Source: Amorphoplanes digitatis
GTDB taxonomy: Bacteria > Actinomycetota > Actinomycetes > Mycobacteriales > Micromonosporaceae
DNA length: 64,000 nucleotides
Assembly (NCBI RefSeq): GCF_014205335.1
Contig: NZ_JACHNH010000001.1
Span: forward strand, 6,256,501-6,320,500
Direction of reading: 5' to 3'
Position numbers and translations under genes: made by a program. The notes under the pieces were generated by a model. It ran no database searches and was not told the DNA's origin. It saw only the letters and a list, made by a program, of their open reading frames with translations. Shown one piece after another: positions 1-9,156 of the stretch; within the stretch, counting starts at the first letter, position 1, and each line of letters opens with the position of its first letter.

Positions 1-1831
1 GGACGTCGAGACGCTCGTCGCAGTCGTGCGCCTCGAGCACCTGGGTCACGTCGACGTCGCTGACGAACGAGACGAACCGCAGCTGCCGCGGGTCGCCGAC
101 GATCAGCGCGCGGCGGGCGCGGGCCAGCACCGGCGCGGCCCGGATCTGGTCCACGTGCGATGCCTCGTCGATCACCACCAGGTCGAAGAGGCCGGGCTCG
201 GGCGGGAGCAGATCCTCCACGTCGGCGACCGTGCCGATCCACAGCGGCAGCGCGCGGACCAGCGGGGCGGCCTCCATCCGGGCGAGCAGCTCACGGCGGC
301 GGTTACGGCCGGCCCGCAACGCCGCGGCCAGGGCGCCGGCCGCGCGTCGTGCGTCGCGGCTCCAGCGCTCCGCGCTGCGCGCGCCGTCGCGCATCGCCTG
401 GCCGACCAATTCCCGCAGCTCACGCTCGGCGTCGTGCAGGGCGGCCCAGCGGGTGGTGAGGTCGGTGCCGCCGGTGGCGGCGAGGTGGGCGGCGGCACGC
501 TGCGCGGTGGCCGCGGCGAGTGCTTCGGAGACGATCTCCTCCGGTACGGACTCAGCCGCGCCGAGCAGCCGGAACGCTTTGCGCCGGGCCGAACGGGCAC
601 GGCGCCGGGACCACCACCCCGTACCCGGCTCGACGGCCAGCAGCGCCCGGATCCGGTCGAGAGCGTCGGTGAAGGCGCCGGGCACGTCGGCGGAGAGTTC
701 GGGCAGGCGCGGCTGGTGCTCGGGGAGCGTGGCGGCGGCCCGCTCGATGTCCAGCGCGGACACGATCTCGGAACTTCTCCCCCGTACCGCCGCATGTGCG
801 GCCTTGACCCGCGCCCGACCGGAACGGATGACACCCGCCTCGACACCCTGGTCCGCGCCCGCCGCGAGTTCGGCCTCCAGCCCGGCCCGGCCGCCCGCGT
901 CGCCGAAGAGGACCGGCGTTGAGCCGGGATAGCGGGCCAGCAGGCCCGCGAGGACCTCGGCGGCGTGCGGGGACTGGGTCGCCACCAGCACCGACCCGCC
1001 CCGGTCGACCACCTCCAACGCGGCCGCGACCACCGTGTGGCTCTTGCCGCTGCCCGGCGGTCCGGAGACCACCGTGACCGGTTCTGATCGGGCCCGGATC
1101 ACCACTCGTTCCTGCGGCCCGGTCAGCGGCAGCGGCGACAGGACCGGTAGGTGATCGCTTCCGGTCGCACCGGTGTCAGAGGCGCCGGTGCCCGACTCGC
1201 CGTAGACCGCGGCGAGGGCGGTCGCCGAGAGGTCACGCCCGGCCCAGCTGCGCAGGCTGTCGGCGAGGCCGCCGCCGAACACGTCCCGGACCACGAAGAG
1301 CGCCGGAGCCGCGACCAGGACCAGGCCCTCCGCCGGGATCCGCCCCTTCGGGCCGATCATCTCGCCGACGGTGAAGCCGGTCGCGTCGGCGACCGATCTC
1401 AGCCACGCGCCGCTGCCGATCGCCTCCAGCCAGCCCGGTGTGGCCAGGCCGGGCGCGTCCTCGAACGCGGCGGCCAGCTCAGGGTCGGCGACCAGCGGGG
1501 TCACCTCGACGTCGCCGGCCGGGACGACCCGGTAGCCGAGCAGTGAGCGCTCCAGGCGCACCGGCTGGCTGAGCAGCGGCAACCGGATCTTGCGAGGCTT
1601 GCCCTCGATCTCGGCGCGGCCGGCCAGGAAGCCCCAGCCCCGGTGGAGGATGCGCTCCTCGCGGTGCAAGGCGTCGAGGGCGGCGAGACGCTCGACCGTC
1701 TTCTCCCGCGGCGCCTTCTCCGCGATCTCCAGCCACACCATCGGCTGCGAGCCCCGGGTGACGTCGAGAATGCGCTCGGCGGCGGCCGGGGCCAACTCGG
1801 CGAGCACGGCGAGCACGGTCCGCGGCTGCAT
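1..1831 (-). CDS. SF1-type ATP-dependent helicase, N-terminal part (gene continues beyond window edge)
   Basis: The minus frame is open from an ATG at 1831 to the window edge (about 610 residues) without a stop. It carries a Walker A motif, GPPGSGKSHT, near residue 257, a Walker B/motif II, VVIDEASH, near residue 550, and an SF1 motif III-like GDPRQLR near residue 577. This order, with a long insert between motifs I and II, fits the Upf1/AAA_11-AAA_12 group of superfamily 1 nucleic-acid helicases. The first 240 residues precede the motor and carry no domain I can name. RecA-like domain 2 with motifs IV-VI must lie outside the window. Its nucleic-acid substrate and pathway cannot be told from here. 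The start is the first ATG of the frame; no strong ribosome-binding site is visible before it. Confidence 0.85.
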   Translation of the reverse strand, partial: MQPRTVLAVLAELAPAAAERILDVTRGSQPMVWLEIAEKAPREKTVERLAALDALHREERILHRGWGFLAGRAEIEGKPRKIRLPLLSQPVRLERSLLGYRVVPAGDVEVTPLVADPELAAAFEDAPGLATPGWLEAIGSGAWLRSVADATGFTVGEMIGPKGRIPAEGLVLVAAPALFVVRDVFGGGLADSLRSWAGRDLSATALAAVYGESGTGASDTGATGSDHLPVLSPLPLTGPQERVVIRARSEPVTVVSGPPGSGKSHTVVAAALEVVDRGGSVLVATQSPHAAEVLAGLLARYPGSTPVLFGDAGGRAGLEAELAAGADQGVEAGVIRSGRARVKAAHAAVRGRSSEIVSALDIERAAATLPEHQPRLPELSADVPGAFTDALDRIRALLAVEPGTGWWSRRRARSARRKAFRLLGAAESVPEEIVSEALAAATAQRAAAHLAATGGTDLTTRWAALHDAERELRELVGQAMRDGARSAERWSRDARRAAGALAAALRAGRNRRRELLARMEAAPLVRALPLWIGTVADVEDLLPPEPGLFDLVVIDEASHVDQIRAAPVLARARRALIVGDPRQLRFVSFVSDVDVTQVLEAHDCDERLDV

Positions 1832-1877
1832 CGCGCCGAGACTACCGCCCGCGGTCACCTGCCAGCACGAACGGCTT

Positions 1878-2705
1878 CTACCGGGGCAAGGGAGTGAACG
1901 CCTGTTCGAAGTCGGGTGGATAGAATTGCGAGCCTCCGCTCAGCCACCAGACGTCGGCACTGCGGTAGAGCACGGTGTAAGTCCTCGGGCCGTCCCGGAA
2001 GGCTATCTGGCGGCCGTGTGCGCGATCACCATTACGTGTCCAGGTGAACTCCCACATGACGGCGGGCTTGCCGCGATAGGTCCAGCGCTTGCTCATCTTC
2101 AGCTTCTTGTACTGATCCGCGGCGTGTTCCTCGGCGAACAGCTTCTCGTCCTGGGTCAGCCGAGCCCAGGGGTCCACGCTCTCGTAGCTGTGCACCTCGA
2201 AGTTCGCCTGGATCATGGTGTCGTCCGACTCGACGAACGTGGTGGGGCCTGCCGTGTAGGCCTCATAGACGACAGGCACGCCGACCGCGTATCCACCGAC
2301 CGGGTTACTGGCGGACGAGTAGTTGTCCGGCAGGTCCTGGCCAGGCGCTTCGGCGTCCTCGGCAGGGACCTCGACCACGCCCTGGCGTCCGACATGTCCC
2401 GCGCCCAGCCCGTCGGACGGTAGATCCGCGGCGGACGGAGCCGGCCCGCTCGAGGCGGTTCCGGCACCGGTATCGTCGCCGGCCTCCGGCTGATCCGCCG
2501 AGGTGCCGGACTTCGCTCCCATCGCCGTGTCGGCCTGCTCGTCCGCGGGCCCGCTCACCGCAGGTTCCTGCCCGCGCGCCGCCGCGCCGTCGTTCCGGTC
2601 CCGCGATGGAAGCACCCCGCAACCAGCTGCGAGCCCGGCCACGAGAAGTCCGACGACCCCCACGCGGACCCGGTCCGCCAGGTGCCGCGGTTCATGCTGT
2701 CCCAC
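1878..2705 (-). CDS. Secreted lipoprotein of unknown function
   Basis: A 275-residue protein starting at GTG 2705, chosen because AGGA lies about 8 bases upstream. A short basic N-terminus and hydrophobic stretch end in the lipobox LAAGC near residue 25, so it should be lipid-anchored outside the membrane. A low-complexity linker rich in Ala, Gly, Ser, Asp and Glu follows (about residues 30-110). The C-terminal 150 residues form a compact domain with many aromatic residues (WTYRGKPAVMWEFTW, then DVWWLSGGSQFYPPDF at the end). The type is common in actinobacteria, where such domains often follow a kinase or linker, but I cannot name a family. It stands alone: the helicase lies 46 bases downstream and the response-regulator operon ends 113 bases upstream on the same strand. 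Confidence 0.75.
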   Translation of the reverse strand: MGQHEPRHLADRVRVGVVGLLVAGLAAGCGVLPSRDRNDGAAARGQEPAVSGPADEQADTAMGAKSGTSADQPEAGDDTGAGTASSGPAPSAADLPSDGLGAGHVGRQGVVEVPAEDAEAPGQDLPDNYSSASNPVGGYAVGVPVVYEAYTAGPTTFVESDDTMIQANFEVHSYESVDPWARLTQDEKLFAEEHAADQYKKLKMSKRWTYRGKPAVMWEFTWTRNGDRAHGRQIAFRDGPRTYTVLYRSADVWWLSGGSQFYPPDFEQAFTPLPR

Positions 2706-2818
2706 TGTCCTACCCTTCGCCGGTGCGCCTGACGCGATGACCGAGTCAGAATCGTGCAGGATCGGCCCGGCCCCGGCATCCGTGTACACACGTAGATTCG
2801 ACCTACGTACGGATGCGC

Positions 2819-3478
2819 TCAGGCGACCAGGCCGTTGCGGTAGGCGTAGATCACGGCCTGCACGCGGTCGCGCAGGTCGAGCTTGGTGAGGATGCGGGAC
2901 ACGTACGTCTTGACGGTCTCCTGGCTGATCACCAGCGCGACGGCGATCTCGCCGTTGGACAGGCCGCTCGCGATCAGGCGAAGGACCTCCAGTTCGCGTG
3001 GGGTCAGCGCGACGTTCGCCGGTGTTTCCTCGGCGGGACGGATCCGCGCCGCGTGCCTGCCCACGAGCTGCCGGGTCACCTCTGGTGCCAGCAGCGCGGC
3101 GCCGGTCGCGACCGTACGGATACCGTGCAGCAGCTGCGCCGGCGGTGCGTCCTTGAGCAGGAACCCGCTCGCTCCCGCGCGCAGCGCCTCGTACACGTAT
3201 TCGTCGAGGTTGAACGTCGTCACCACGAGCACCTTGACGGGATCGGCGACGCCGACGCCGGCGAGCAGGCGGGTTGCCGCGATGCCGTCGAGTACCGGCA
3301 TCCGGACGTCCATCACCACGACGTCCGGGTGCAGCCGGGCGGCGAGGTCGACCGCGGTGCGGCCGTCCCCGCACTCGCCCACCACCTCGAGGTCGGGCTG
3401 GGCGTCGATGATGGTCGTGAACCCGGTGCGGATCAGTGCCTGGTCGTCGCAGATCAGTACGCGTACCGGCGCGGTCAC
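2819..3478 (-). CDS. NarL/LuxR-family response regulator
   Basis: A 219-residue two-component response regulator. The receiver domain (residues 5-120) has the acidic pair D11-D12, the phospho-acceptor D57 in VVVMDVRMP and the conserved Lys in FLLKDAPP. The C-terminal LuxR-type helix-turn-helix (about residues 150-210) begins LTPRELEVLRLIASG and includes the recognition helix region QETVKTYVSRIL. Its GTG start overlaps the stop of the upstream kinase by four bases (GTGA), so the pair is translationally coupled and is very likely cognate. It is the last gene of the CPBP-kinase-regulator operon. Targets are unknown; this family commonly autoregulates. Confidence 0.95.
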   Translation of the reverse strand: MTAPVRVLICDDQALIRTGFTTIIDAQPDLEVVGECGDGRTAVDLAARLHPDVVVMDVRMPVLDGIAATRLLAGVGVADPVKVLVVTTFNLDEYVYEALRAGASGFLLKDAPPAQLLHGIRTVATGAALLAPEVTRQLVGRHAARIRPAEETPANVALTPRELEVLRLIASGLSNGEIAVALVISQETVKTYVSRILTKLDLRDRVQAVIYAYRNGLVA

Positions 3479-4629
3479 GAGGTGGGCCCGGTGGGTATGC
3501 GCGCCCGCACGACGAAGTCGCCACCCGCGCGTGGTCCCGCGGTGAACTCGCCGCCGAGCACCCCGACCCGCTCGCGGAGCCCGGCGAGGCCTCTCCCGCT
3601 CCCGCCGGGGGATGCGGTGCGTGACCCCGAGCCCGCGCTGTTGACCTCCACGCTGATCTCCCTCGGGCCGTACTGGACGTGGACCAGGGTGCGGGCGCCG
3701 TGGTCGTACTTGAGGGCGTTCGTCAGTGCCTCCTGCACGACCCGGTAGGCCGTGACCTCGGCGCTGCCCGCCGACTCCTGCGGCCGGCCGTCCTCGGTGA
3801 ACTCCACCGGCTGGCCCGCGCGCCGGGTCTGTTCGACGAGGGTGCCGAGTTCGCCGACGGACGGGGTACGGATCTCGGTGCTGTGGTCCGGGTTGAGCAG
3901 GTCGAGCATCTGCCGCAGGTCCGCGATGGCCCGCCGGCCGGTGTCGGTGATCGCGGTAAGGGTCTGGTCGAGCCGGTCTGGCGCGGCGGTCAGGTACCGT
4001 GCCGCCTCGGCCTGAATCACCATCGCCGTCACGTGGTGGGTCACGACGTCGTGCAGCTCGCGGGCGATCCGGGAACGTTCCGCGTCGCGGGTGCTCTCGG
4101 CCAGCCGCAGCCGCCGCTCCGCCTCGGCCGCACGGGTTTGGCGCAGCCAGGACCCGGCGCCCCAGGCAATGGCCATTACCAGGAAGAACGTCGTGAACCC
4201 GGCAACACCCTCGCTCGATCCGAGCCGGTCGAGGGCGAGGGCGAGCATCACGTACGCCGTGCAGGCCAGCAGCAGGACCAGCCGACGGTGACGTTCCACA
4301 TAGGCGCCGGCGCTCAGCAACGCGACGGCCAGCGCGGCGCCCGCGACGGTGTGATAGCCGCGAAGCTGGTCGATCACGAAGCCGAGCGACACCAGGGCGA
4401 GGCAGACGGCCGGCCAGCGCCGGCGGACGGCGAGCGGGAGGCACTCCAGACCGACCACGATGACGGTCAGCGCGTCGAAGGGCCGGTTCGGCAGTTCACC
4501 GAGCTGCGTGCCGTGGCTCTCCAGCGCCGGCGTCACCGACGCGACGACGAACACGAGGGCCAACGGGAGATCCCGGACCGTGACGGGGCTCCGCCGCCAC
4601 AGATCCGAGGCCCGCCGGAGGTCGATCAC
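3475..4629 (-). CDS. NarL-type sensor histidine kinase (HisKA_3 family)
   Basis: A 384-residue membrane sensor kinase. Four to six hydrophobic segments fill residues 20-165 and there is no sizeable extracellular domain, so the signal is probably sensed in or at the membrane. The HisKA_3 dimerisation domain has the phospho-acceptor H193 in RIARELHDVVTHH. The ATPase domain has an N-box (E300-N304, QEALTNALKY) and a G2 box (GRGLAGLRERV, about 346-356). The G1 box, usually D-N/D-G, reads VNSAGSG near 330 and is degenerate, which may lower activity. The gene overlaps the CPBP gene before it and the regulator after it by four bases each, so the three are one transcription and translation unit. Confidence 0.93.
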   Translation of the reverse strand: MIDLRRASDLWRRSPVTVRDLPLALVFVVASVTPALESHGTQLGELPNRPFDALTVIVVGLECLPLAVRRRWPAVCLALVSLGFVIDQLRGYHTVAGAALAVALLSAGAYVERHRRLVLLLACTAYVMLALALDRLGSSEGVAGFTTFFLVMAIAWGAGSWLRQTRAAEAERRLRLAESTRDAERSRIARELHDVVTHHVTAMVIQAEAARYLTAAPDRLDQTLTAITDTGRRAIADLRQMLDLLNPDHSTEIRTPSVGELGTLVEQTRRAGQPVEFTEDGRPQESAGSAEVTAYRVVQEALTNALKYDHGARTLVHVQYGPREISVEVNSAGSGSRTASPGGSGRGLAGLRERVGVLGGEFTAGPRAGGDFVVRARIPTGPTS

Positions 4630-5462
4630 CGGGAAACTGTAACGGTCGGCTGCACGCCGTCGGTGCGACGGCGGCGCGGGACGAGGTTACCGCGGCGGCG
4701 GGCCAGCCACAGGAACACCAGGGTCAGCGCCACACCGGCACCGACCGCGTACAGGCTGCCCTCGGGTCCGAAGTCGCCGCCGGTGACCAGGGCCGAACCT
4801 GACGTCGTGGACTCCAGCAGCCCCTTCGACTCGCCGTTGCCGGAGACCACCGCGCTGAAGATGCCGGCGGCGGCGAAGTTCCAGCCGAAGTGCAGACCGA
4901 TCGGCACCCACAGGTTGCGGGTTGCGGCGTAACAGGCGGCGAGCATGAAACCGGCCTCGATCGCGATCGCGATCGCACCCCACCAGGAGGCGTCCGGGTT
5001 GAGCAGGTGCATCAGGCCGAACAGCACGCCGGTCAGCAGCATCGCGATCCAGGTACCGGTGCGTTCCTCGATGACGCGGAACAGCACGCCGCGGAAGAGC
5101 AGCTCCTCGGTCGCCGCCGCGGCGGCCATGACCCCGATCAGCCCGGCCGCGCCCGTCACCGAGCCCAGGCCGTCGACGTGGAAGTCGCCGAGGAAGGCGA
5201 TGTTCGCGATGACGGCGGCGAACATAGCGACCCCGAGGAGCGCACCTCGGACGATCCGGCCGGCTGCTCCGGCGCGGGCCACCTCCGTGGGCGCGCGGTG
5301 TTCGGTACGCCGTACCACCCACGCGTAGCCGAGGACCGCGAGTGCGGCGGTCAGGAGGCCGAGGGCCAGGCTGAGCCAGGCGTTGCCCTGGACCGCGGCG
5401 ACGGCCTGACCGCCGACGAAGGCGACCGCCGCAACGGTCAGAAACTGCTTGATCAGTCGCAT
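4626..5462 (-). CDS. CPBP-family intramembrane metalloprotease
   Basis: A 278-residue polytopic membrane protein with about seven or eight hydrophobic helices. The Abi/CAAX-protease signatures are complete: EELLFR at residues 119-124, H152 in GLMHLLNP and HFGWN at 191-195, so the glutamate and histidine metal-binding set is present. Members of this family are intramembrane endopeptidases that mature peptides or prenylated proteins, or act as self-immunity factors for bacteriocins. The ATG has a good ribosome-binding site (AGGAG, 7 bases upstream). It is the first gene of the operon with the kinase and response regulator, so it may process the signal or the sensor; this role is inference from context. 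Confidence 0.9.
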   Translation of the reverse strand: MRLIKQFLTVAAVAFVGGQAVAAVQGNAWLSLALGLLTAALAVLGYAWVVRRTEHRAPTEVARAGAAGRIVRGALLGVAMFAAVIANIAFLGDFHVDGLGSVTGAAGLIGVMAAAAATEELLFRGVLFRVIEERTGTWIAMLLTGVLFGLMHLLNPDASWWGAIAIAIEAGFMLAACYAATRNLWVPIGLHFGWNFAAAGIFSAVVSGNGESKGLLESTTSGSALVTGGDFGPEGSLYAVGAGVALTLVFLWLARRRGNLVPRRRRTDGVQPTVTVSR

Positions 5463-5595
5463 GATGACTCCTCTGTGGATCCGCGGCAGGGGCGCCGCGG
5501 CTACAGAGAAAGCTATGGATTCGCCGGCCTGGAATCGTCACCGCGCGGTGGACACTTGCGCGTAGCTCGCACGGGGGACAAGCACCCCGCGTGCT

Positions 5596-7068
5596 TCAGT
5601 GGCCGGCGAGGGGCAGGGTGACCGTCAGCGGCCAGGCCACGACGACGGAACCGGTCAGGGCGATCACCCACGGGGACACGGCGAACCGGTTGAGGAATGC
5701 GCTCCACACCGTCTGCCAGAGCATCAGGCCGATCAGCGGGAACAGCACCAGGATCACGAAGCCGCTGGTCAGCCCGGTGACCGCGGCGGCCGCCAGGACG
5801 ATCACGAAGATCGCCGCGATCAGCAGCAGATGCAGCGCGACGCCACCGGCGACGCGTTCGGCGGCGTACGCCAGCAGGGCGAAAGCCGCCCAGACGATGA
5901 GCAGGAGCCACCAGCGATCACCGACCGGCCGGGCGTGCGTCAATCCCAGGTGCACCGGTACGGCGATCGCGACCACCGCATACGGTACGGCCAGCAGGAG
6001 ACGGGGACGGCTGATCGTGGGCCCGGGCGCGGGGCGCCGGGATGCGTACGCGAGAAGCAGCGCCCCGGTGACCGCCGCGTATCCGATGACGTAGCCGGCG
6101 ATCGCCAGCGGCAGCGCGGTCGTGGGCAGGAACCGGGCCGTGATCGCCCCGGCCACCGTCGCCGCTGCCGTCACCGCCGCGATCCGGATCGTCGCCGCCC
6201 ACGGTGGCGCCTTCGGCCTCGCGAGACGCGGCCACGGGCTGTCGCCCGAGCCGGCGAGCACGGCCGCGATCGGGGAGAAGGCGAGCAGGAACGCCAGCGC
6301 CAGCAGCGCCGCACCGATCAGGCGCCGTCCGGGGTACGGGATCGCGCTGTCGTCGCGTGGCACGCCGAACGCGCGGTCGAGCCACGCGACCGTCTCCCGG
6401 TGGGTCTCGGGTGCGTACAGGATGGTGATGTGTTCCGTGCCGCCCACGACGCGGACGGCGCGGTCGCCGCGCTGGGCGGCGGCGCCGACGGCGGCCGAGT
6501 GGAAGGCGGGGAACTCGAGGGCGCCCACCATGGTGAGCAGCCGGGCGGGGGCCTCGGCGGAGGCGACGGACGAGTCCGGCAGGGAGATCGCAACGGTGGC
6601 GGTCACCTCGGGGTGGGCTGCCGCGTAGCGGGTGACGGCGCCCGCGCCCATCGAGTGCCCGACCAGGGCGATGCGCGACGGGTCGACGTCCGGCAGCGAG
6701 CGCAGGTGCGCCACCGCCACGTCCAGGTCACGCTGGAGCGCCAAGGTGGAGCCGGACGAGCCTGCGGCCTGGTCCGGTAGCGGTCGCGGGTTGGCGCCGT
6801 GGCCGGTGAAGTCGAGCAGGACGACCACATAGCCGCGGGCCGCCAGGGTGTCGCCGAACGAGGCCATCAGCTTCGCGGATCCGGAGTAGCCGTGCGCGAC
6901 GACGACGCCCGGGTGGGGCGCGCCCGACGGCGGATGCACCTCCTCGAGCGGTACCCCGGCGGAGGCGGCGTGCTCCCGCCGCAGTTCGTGACCGGCTCCG
7001 AGGACCAGCCAGCCGCCGCCGACCGCGAGGACGAGCAGCAGAGGCAGCGTACGTCCCACGAGGCTCAT
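5596..7068 (-). CDS. Alpha/beta hydrolase fused to a multi-span membrane domain
   Basis: A 490-residue protein. An N-terminal hydrophobic helix (residues 8-25) is followed by an extracytoplasmic alpha/beta-hydrolase domain (about 40-235) with oxyanion-hole motif HGYSG (59-63), nucleophile elbow GHSMG (S139) and a probable catalytic His in GGTEHIT near 213. The C-terminal half (about 250-490) holds around eight hydrophobic segments with no clear motif. The fold is esterase- or peptidase-like; the substrate is unknown, and a lipid or a membrane-delivered ester is possible. Its ATG shares one base with the stop of the PLP enzyme (TGATG), so it is the last gene of the sulfonate operon. Whether its function is tied to sulfur use is not evident. 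Confidence 0.8.
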   Translation of the reverse strand: MSLVGRTLPLLLVLAVGGGWLVLGAGHELRREHAASAGVPLEEVHPPSGAPHPGVVVAHGYSGSAKLMASFGDTLAARGYVVVLLDFTGHGANPRPLPDQAAGSSGSTLALQRDLDVAVAHLRSLPDVDPSRIALVGHSMGAGAVTRYAAAHPEVTATVAISLPDSSVASAEAPARLLTMVGALEFPAFHSAAVGAAAQRGDRAVRVVGGTEHITILYAPETHRETVAWLDRAFGVPRDDSAIPYPGRRLIGAALLALAFLLAFSPIAAVLAGSGDSPWPRLARPKAPPWAATIRIAAVTAAATVAGAITARFLPTTALPLAIAGYVIGYAAVTGALLLAYASRRPAPGPTISRPRLLLAVPYAVVAIAVPVHLGLTHARPVGDRWWLLLIVWAAFALLAYAAERVAGGVALHLLLIAAIFVIVLAAAAVTGLTSGFVILVLFPLIGLMLWQTVWSAFLNRFAVSPWVIALTGSVVVAWPLTVTLPLAGH

Positions 7069-8312
7069 CAGCCGAGGAAGGAGGTGAGACCGTCGAGGAA
7101 CCGGTCCACTTCCTCGACGGTGTTGTAGGGCGCCAGGCCGACCCGCAGTGCGGCGTCGGGCAGCCCCAATGCGGTGAAGGGCTCGTGAGCGTAGAAGGAC
7201 CCGGCGGGGGCCAGGACGTCGCGCGCGGCCAGATGGAGTTGGGCCTGGCGGGCATCGCGACCGTCGAGGGTCATCAGCAGCGTCGGGGTGCGGTCGGCGG
7301 CCTTGGAATGCAGGGTGACGGCGTCACCGAGAGTTCGCAGGCCCTCCTCAAGCCTCGCGCGCAGCACCCGTTCGTGGTCATGCAGGGAGCCCAGCGAGTG
7401 CGCGAGCCGCTCCCGGCGGCCGGGCTGCGTGCCCGGGTCCATCGCGGCGAGGAAGTCCACGGCGGCGGCGGCGCCCGCCAGCATCTCGTAGGGCAGGGTG
7501 CCGTACTCGAAGCGCTCCGGCACGGCGTTGGTGGAGGGGAGCAACTTGTCCGGCTGGATGGTCTCCAGGAGCTCCGGCGCCGCCGCGAGCACACCGCAAT
7601 GCGGCCCGAGGAACTTGTAGGGCGAGCAGACGAACAGGTCCGCGCCCATCGCGGGCACATCCACCAGGTCGTGTGCGGCGTAGTGCACGCCGTCGACGAA
7701 CACCAGGGCACCGCACTCGTGCGCCAGGTCGGCGATCCGGCGGACCGGCGGCTTGGTGCCCAACACGTTCGAGGCGGCCGTGACCGCGACCAGCCGCGTC
7801 CGGGGGGAGAGCACCCGCGCGTACGCATCGAGGTCCAGCTCCGTGGTTTTGGTGTCGATCTCGATCCAGCGCACGGTCACGCTCGTGCGCTCGGCCGCTT
7901 GGATCCAGGGGCGTACGTTGCAGTCGTGATCCAGACGGCTGAGGACGATCTCGTCGCCGGCCTGCCAGTTCTTCGCCAGGTGGCGGGAGAAGTCGTACGT
8001 CAGCTGGGTCGCGCTGCGGCCGTGTACGACGCCGGCGGCGGGCACGTTGAGCAGGTCGGCGTAGGCGGCCCGGAACCTCGTGACGGCATGTTCCGCGTTG
8101 AGCTCGGAGGTGCTGACCGCTCCGCGGTTGGACAGGGGGCCGGTCAGTGTCGCGACGATGGCGTCGGCGACCGGGCGCGGGGTCTGCGTCCCACCCGGGC
8201 CGTCGAAGAAGGCGAGGCCGTGGTCGAGGGCGGGGAAATGCGCCCTCAGGGCGGTCAGGTCGATGGCCATGAGCGCAAGATTAAGCCCTGGGCCGGCCCG
8301 GGTGACCGGCAT
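7068..8312 (-). CDS. Class V aminotransferase, cysteine-desulfurase-like (VC1184 type)
   Basis: A PLP enzyme of about 400-414 residues. After the internal ATG at 8270 it reads MAIDLTALRAHFPAL, then FFDGPGGTQ, the hallmark of the VC1184 subgroup. The cofactor lysine is in CSPYKFLGP (K219 from the 8270 start), with FVDGVHYAAH upstream binding the pyridine ring. Where SufS/IscS enzymes carry the active-site Cys (RxGxxCA) this protein reads APAGSFYA, so it lacks the persulfide cysteine and is probably not a true desulfurase. Two starts are possible: ATG 8312, with GAGG 7 bases before it at the end of the permease gene, and ATG 8270, which fits the family better. It is coupled to the hydrolase downstream. 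Confidence 0.88.
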   Translation of the reverse strand: MPVTRAGPGLNLALMAIDLTALRAHFPALDHGLAFFDGPGGTQTPRPVADAIVATLTGPLSNRGAVSTSELNAEHAVTRFRAAYADLLNVPAAGVVHGRSATQLTYDFSRHLAKNWQAGDEIVLSRLDHDCNVRPWIQAAERTSVTVRWIEIDTKTTELDLDAYARVLSPRTRLVAVTAASNVLGTKPPVRRIADLAHECGALVFVDGVHYAAHDLVDVPAMGADLFVCSPYKFLGPHCGVLAAAPELLETIQPDKLLPSTNAVPERFEYGTLPYEMLAGAAAAVDFLAAMDPGTQPGRRERLAHSLGSLHDHERVLRARLEEGLRTLGDAVTLHSKAADRTPTLLMTLDGRDARQAQLHLAARDVLAPAGSFYAHEPFTALGLPDAALRVGLAPYNTVEEVDRFLDGLTSFLG

Positions 8313-8319
8313 GCGAGCC

Positions 8320-9156
8320 TCAACGCCGCACCACCGGCAGGCGCCGCTCTCCCAGGCCGAGCAACGTGTCGCTGAGTTTGCCGAGCAGCGCGAGCAGGAT
8401 GATCGCCAGCAGCATCACGTCGGTGCGCCCGGTGTTCTGACTGTCGATCAGCAGGAAGCCGAGGCCCATCGAGGACGCGATCAGCTCCGCGGCGACCAGG
8501 AACAGCCACCCCTGCGCCAGGCCCAGCCGCAACCCCGAGAGGATAGCGGGGGTCGCGGCGGGAAACAGGACGGTGACGAGCAGCCTGACGCCGGATCGCC
8601 CGTACGCCCGACCTACCTCGATCAGGTGCGGATCGACGTGCGCGAGCGCCGCGGCCACCGTCGTGTAGACCGGGAAGAACGCGCCGATCGCCACCAGCAC
8701 GATCTTGGGTGTCTCGCCGATGCCGAGCCAGAGCAGCAGCAGGGGCACCCAAGCCAGCGACGGCACCGCCCGGATCGCCTGCACGGTGGGCGACAGCACA
8801 GCGCTCGCCGTACGGGAAAGCCCGACCAGGCCGCCGAGCAGCAGGCCCGACCCGGCACCGACGGCGAAGCCGATCAGAACCCGTTGGGTGCTGATCGCGA
8901 GGTGGTGCCAGAGCTCGCCGCGGCCGGCCAGCTCGGCGAAGGCCGTCGCCACTTCGCCCGGTGGCGGCAACTGGGCCGCGGAGTAGATCCCGGAGGACGC
9001 CAGCAACTGCCAGCCGCCCAGCAGAATGAGCGGGAGCACGATGCCGACGGCACGGCTCCGAGCCCCGCGCACGATGTCGCCGAGCCTGCGGTCACCGCCG
9101 GCCGGCGGCGGTCCGGGTGACGCGACGGCGTCGGTCCGCGCGGGGGCAAGGCTCAC
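8320..9156 (-). CDS. ABC importer permease, SsuC/TauC type
   Basis: A 278-residue membrane permease with about six hydrophobic segments after a 38-residue cytosolic N-terminus. The EAA loop that contacts the ATPase is visible around residues 185-205 (EVGRAYGRSGVRLLVTVLFPAATPAI). This matches permeases for aliphatic sulfonates, taurine or nitrate-like compounds. It starts at GTG 9156, overlapping the stop of the substrate-binding gene by four bases, so it is translated together with it. It works with the lipoprotein at 9153-10157 and the ATPase at 10182-10967. Confidence 0.93.
   Translation of the reverse strand: MSLAPARTDAVASPGPPPAGGDRRLGDIVRGARSRAVGIVLPLILLGGWQLLASSGIYSAAQLPPPGEVATAFAELAGRGELWHHLAISTQRVLIGFAVGAGSGLLLGGLVGLSRTASAVLSPTVQAIRAVPSLAWVPLLLLWLGIGETPKIVLVAIGAFFPVYTTVAAALAHVDPHLIEVGRAYGRSGVRLLVTVLFPAATPAILSGLRLGLAQGWLFLVAAELIASSMGLGFLLIDSQNTGRTDVMLLAIILLALLGKLSDTLLGLGERRLPVVRR

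Noticed and set aside
1151..1546. Plus-strand frame opposite the helicase
   Set aside because: Shadow; helicase motifs lie on the minus strand.
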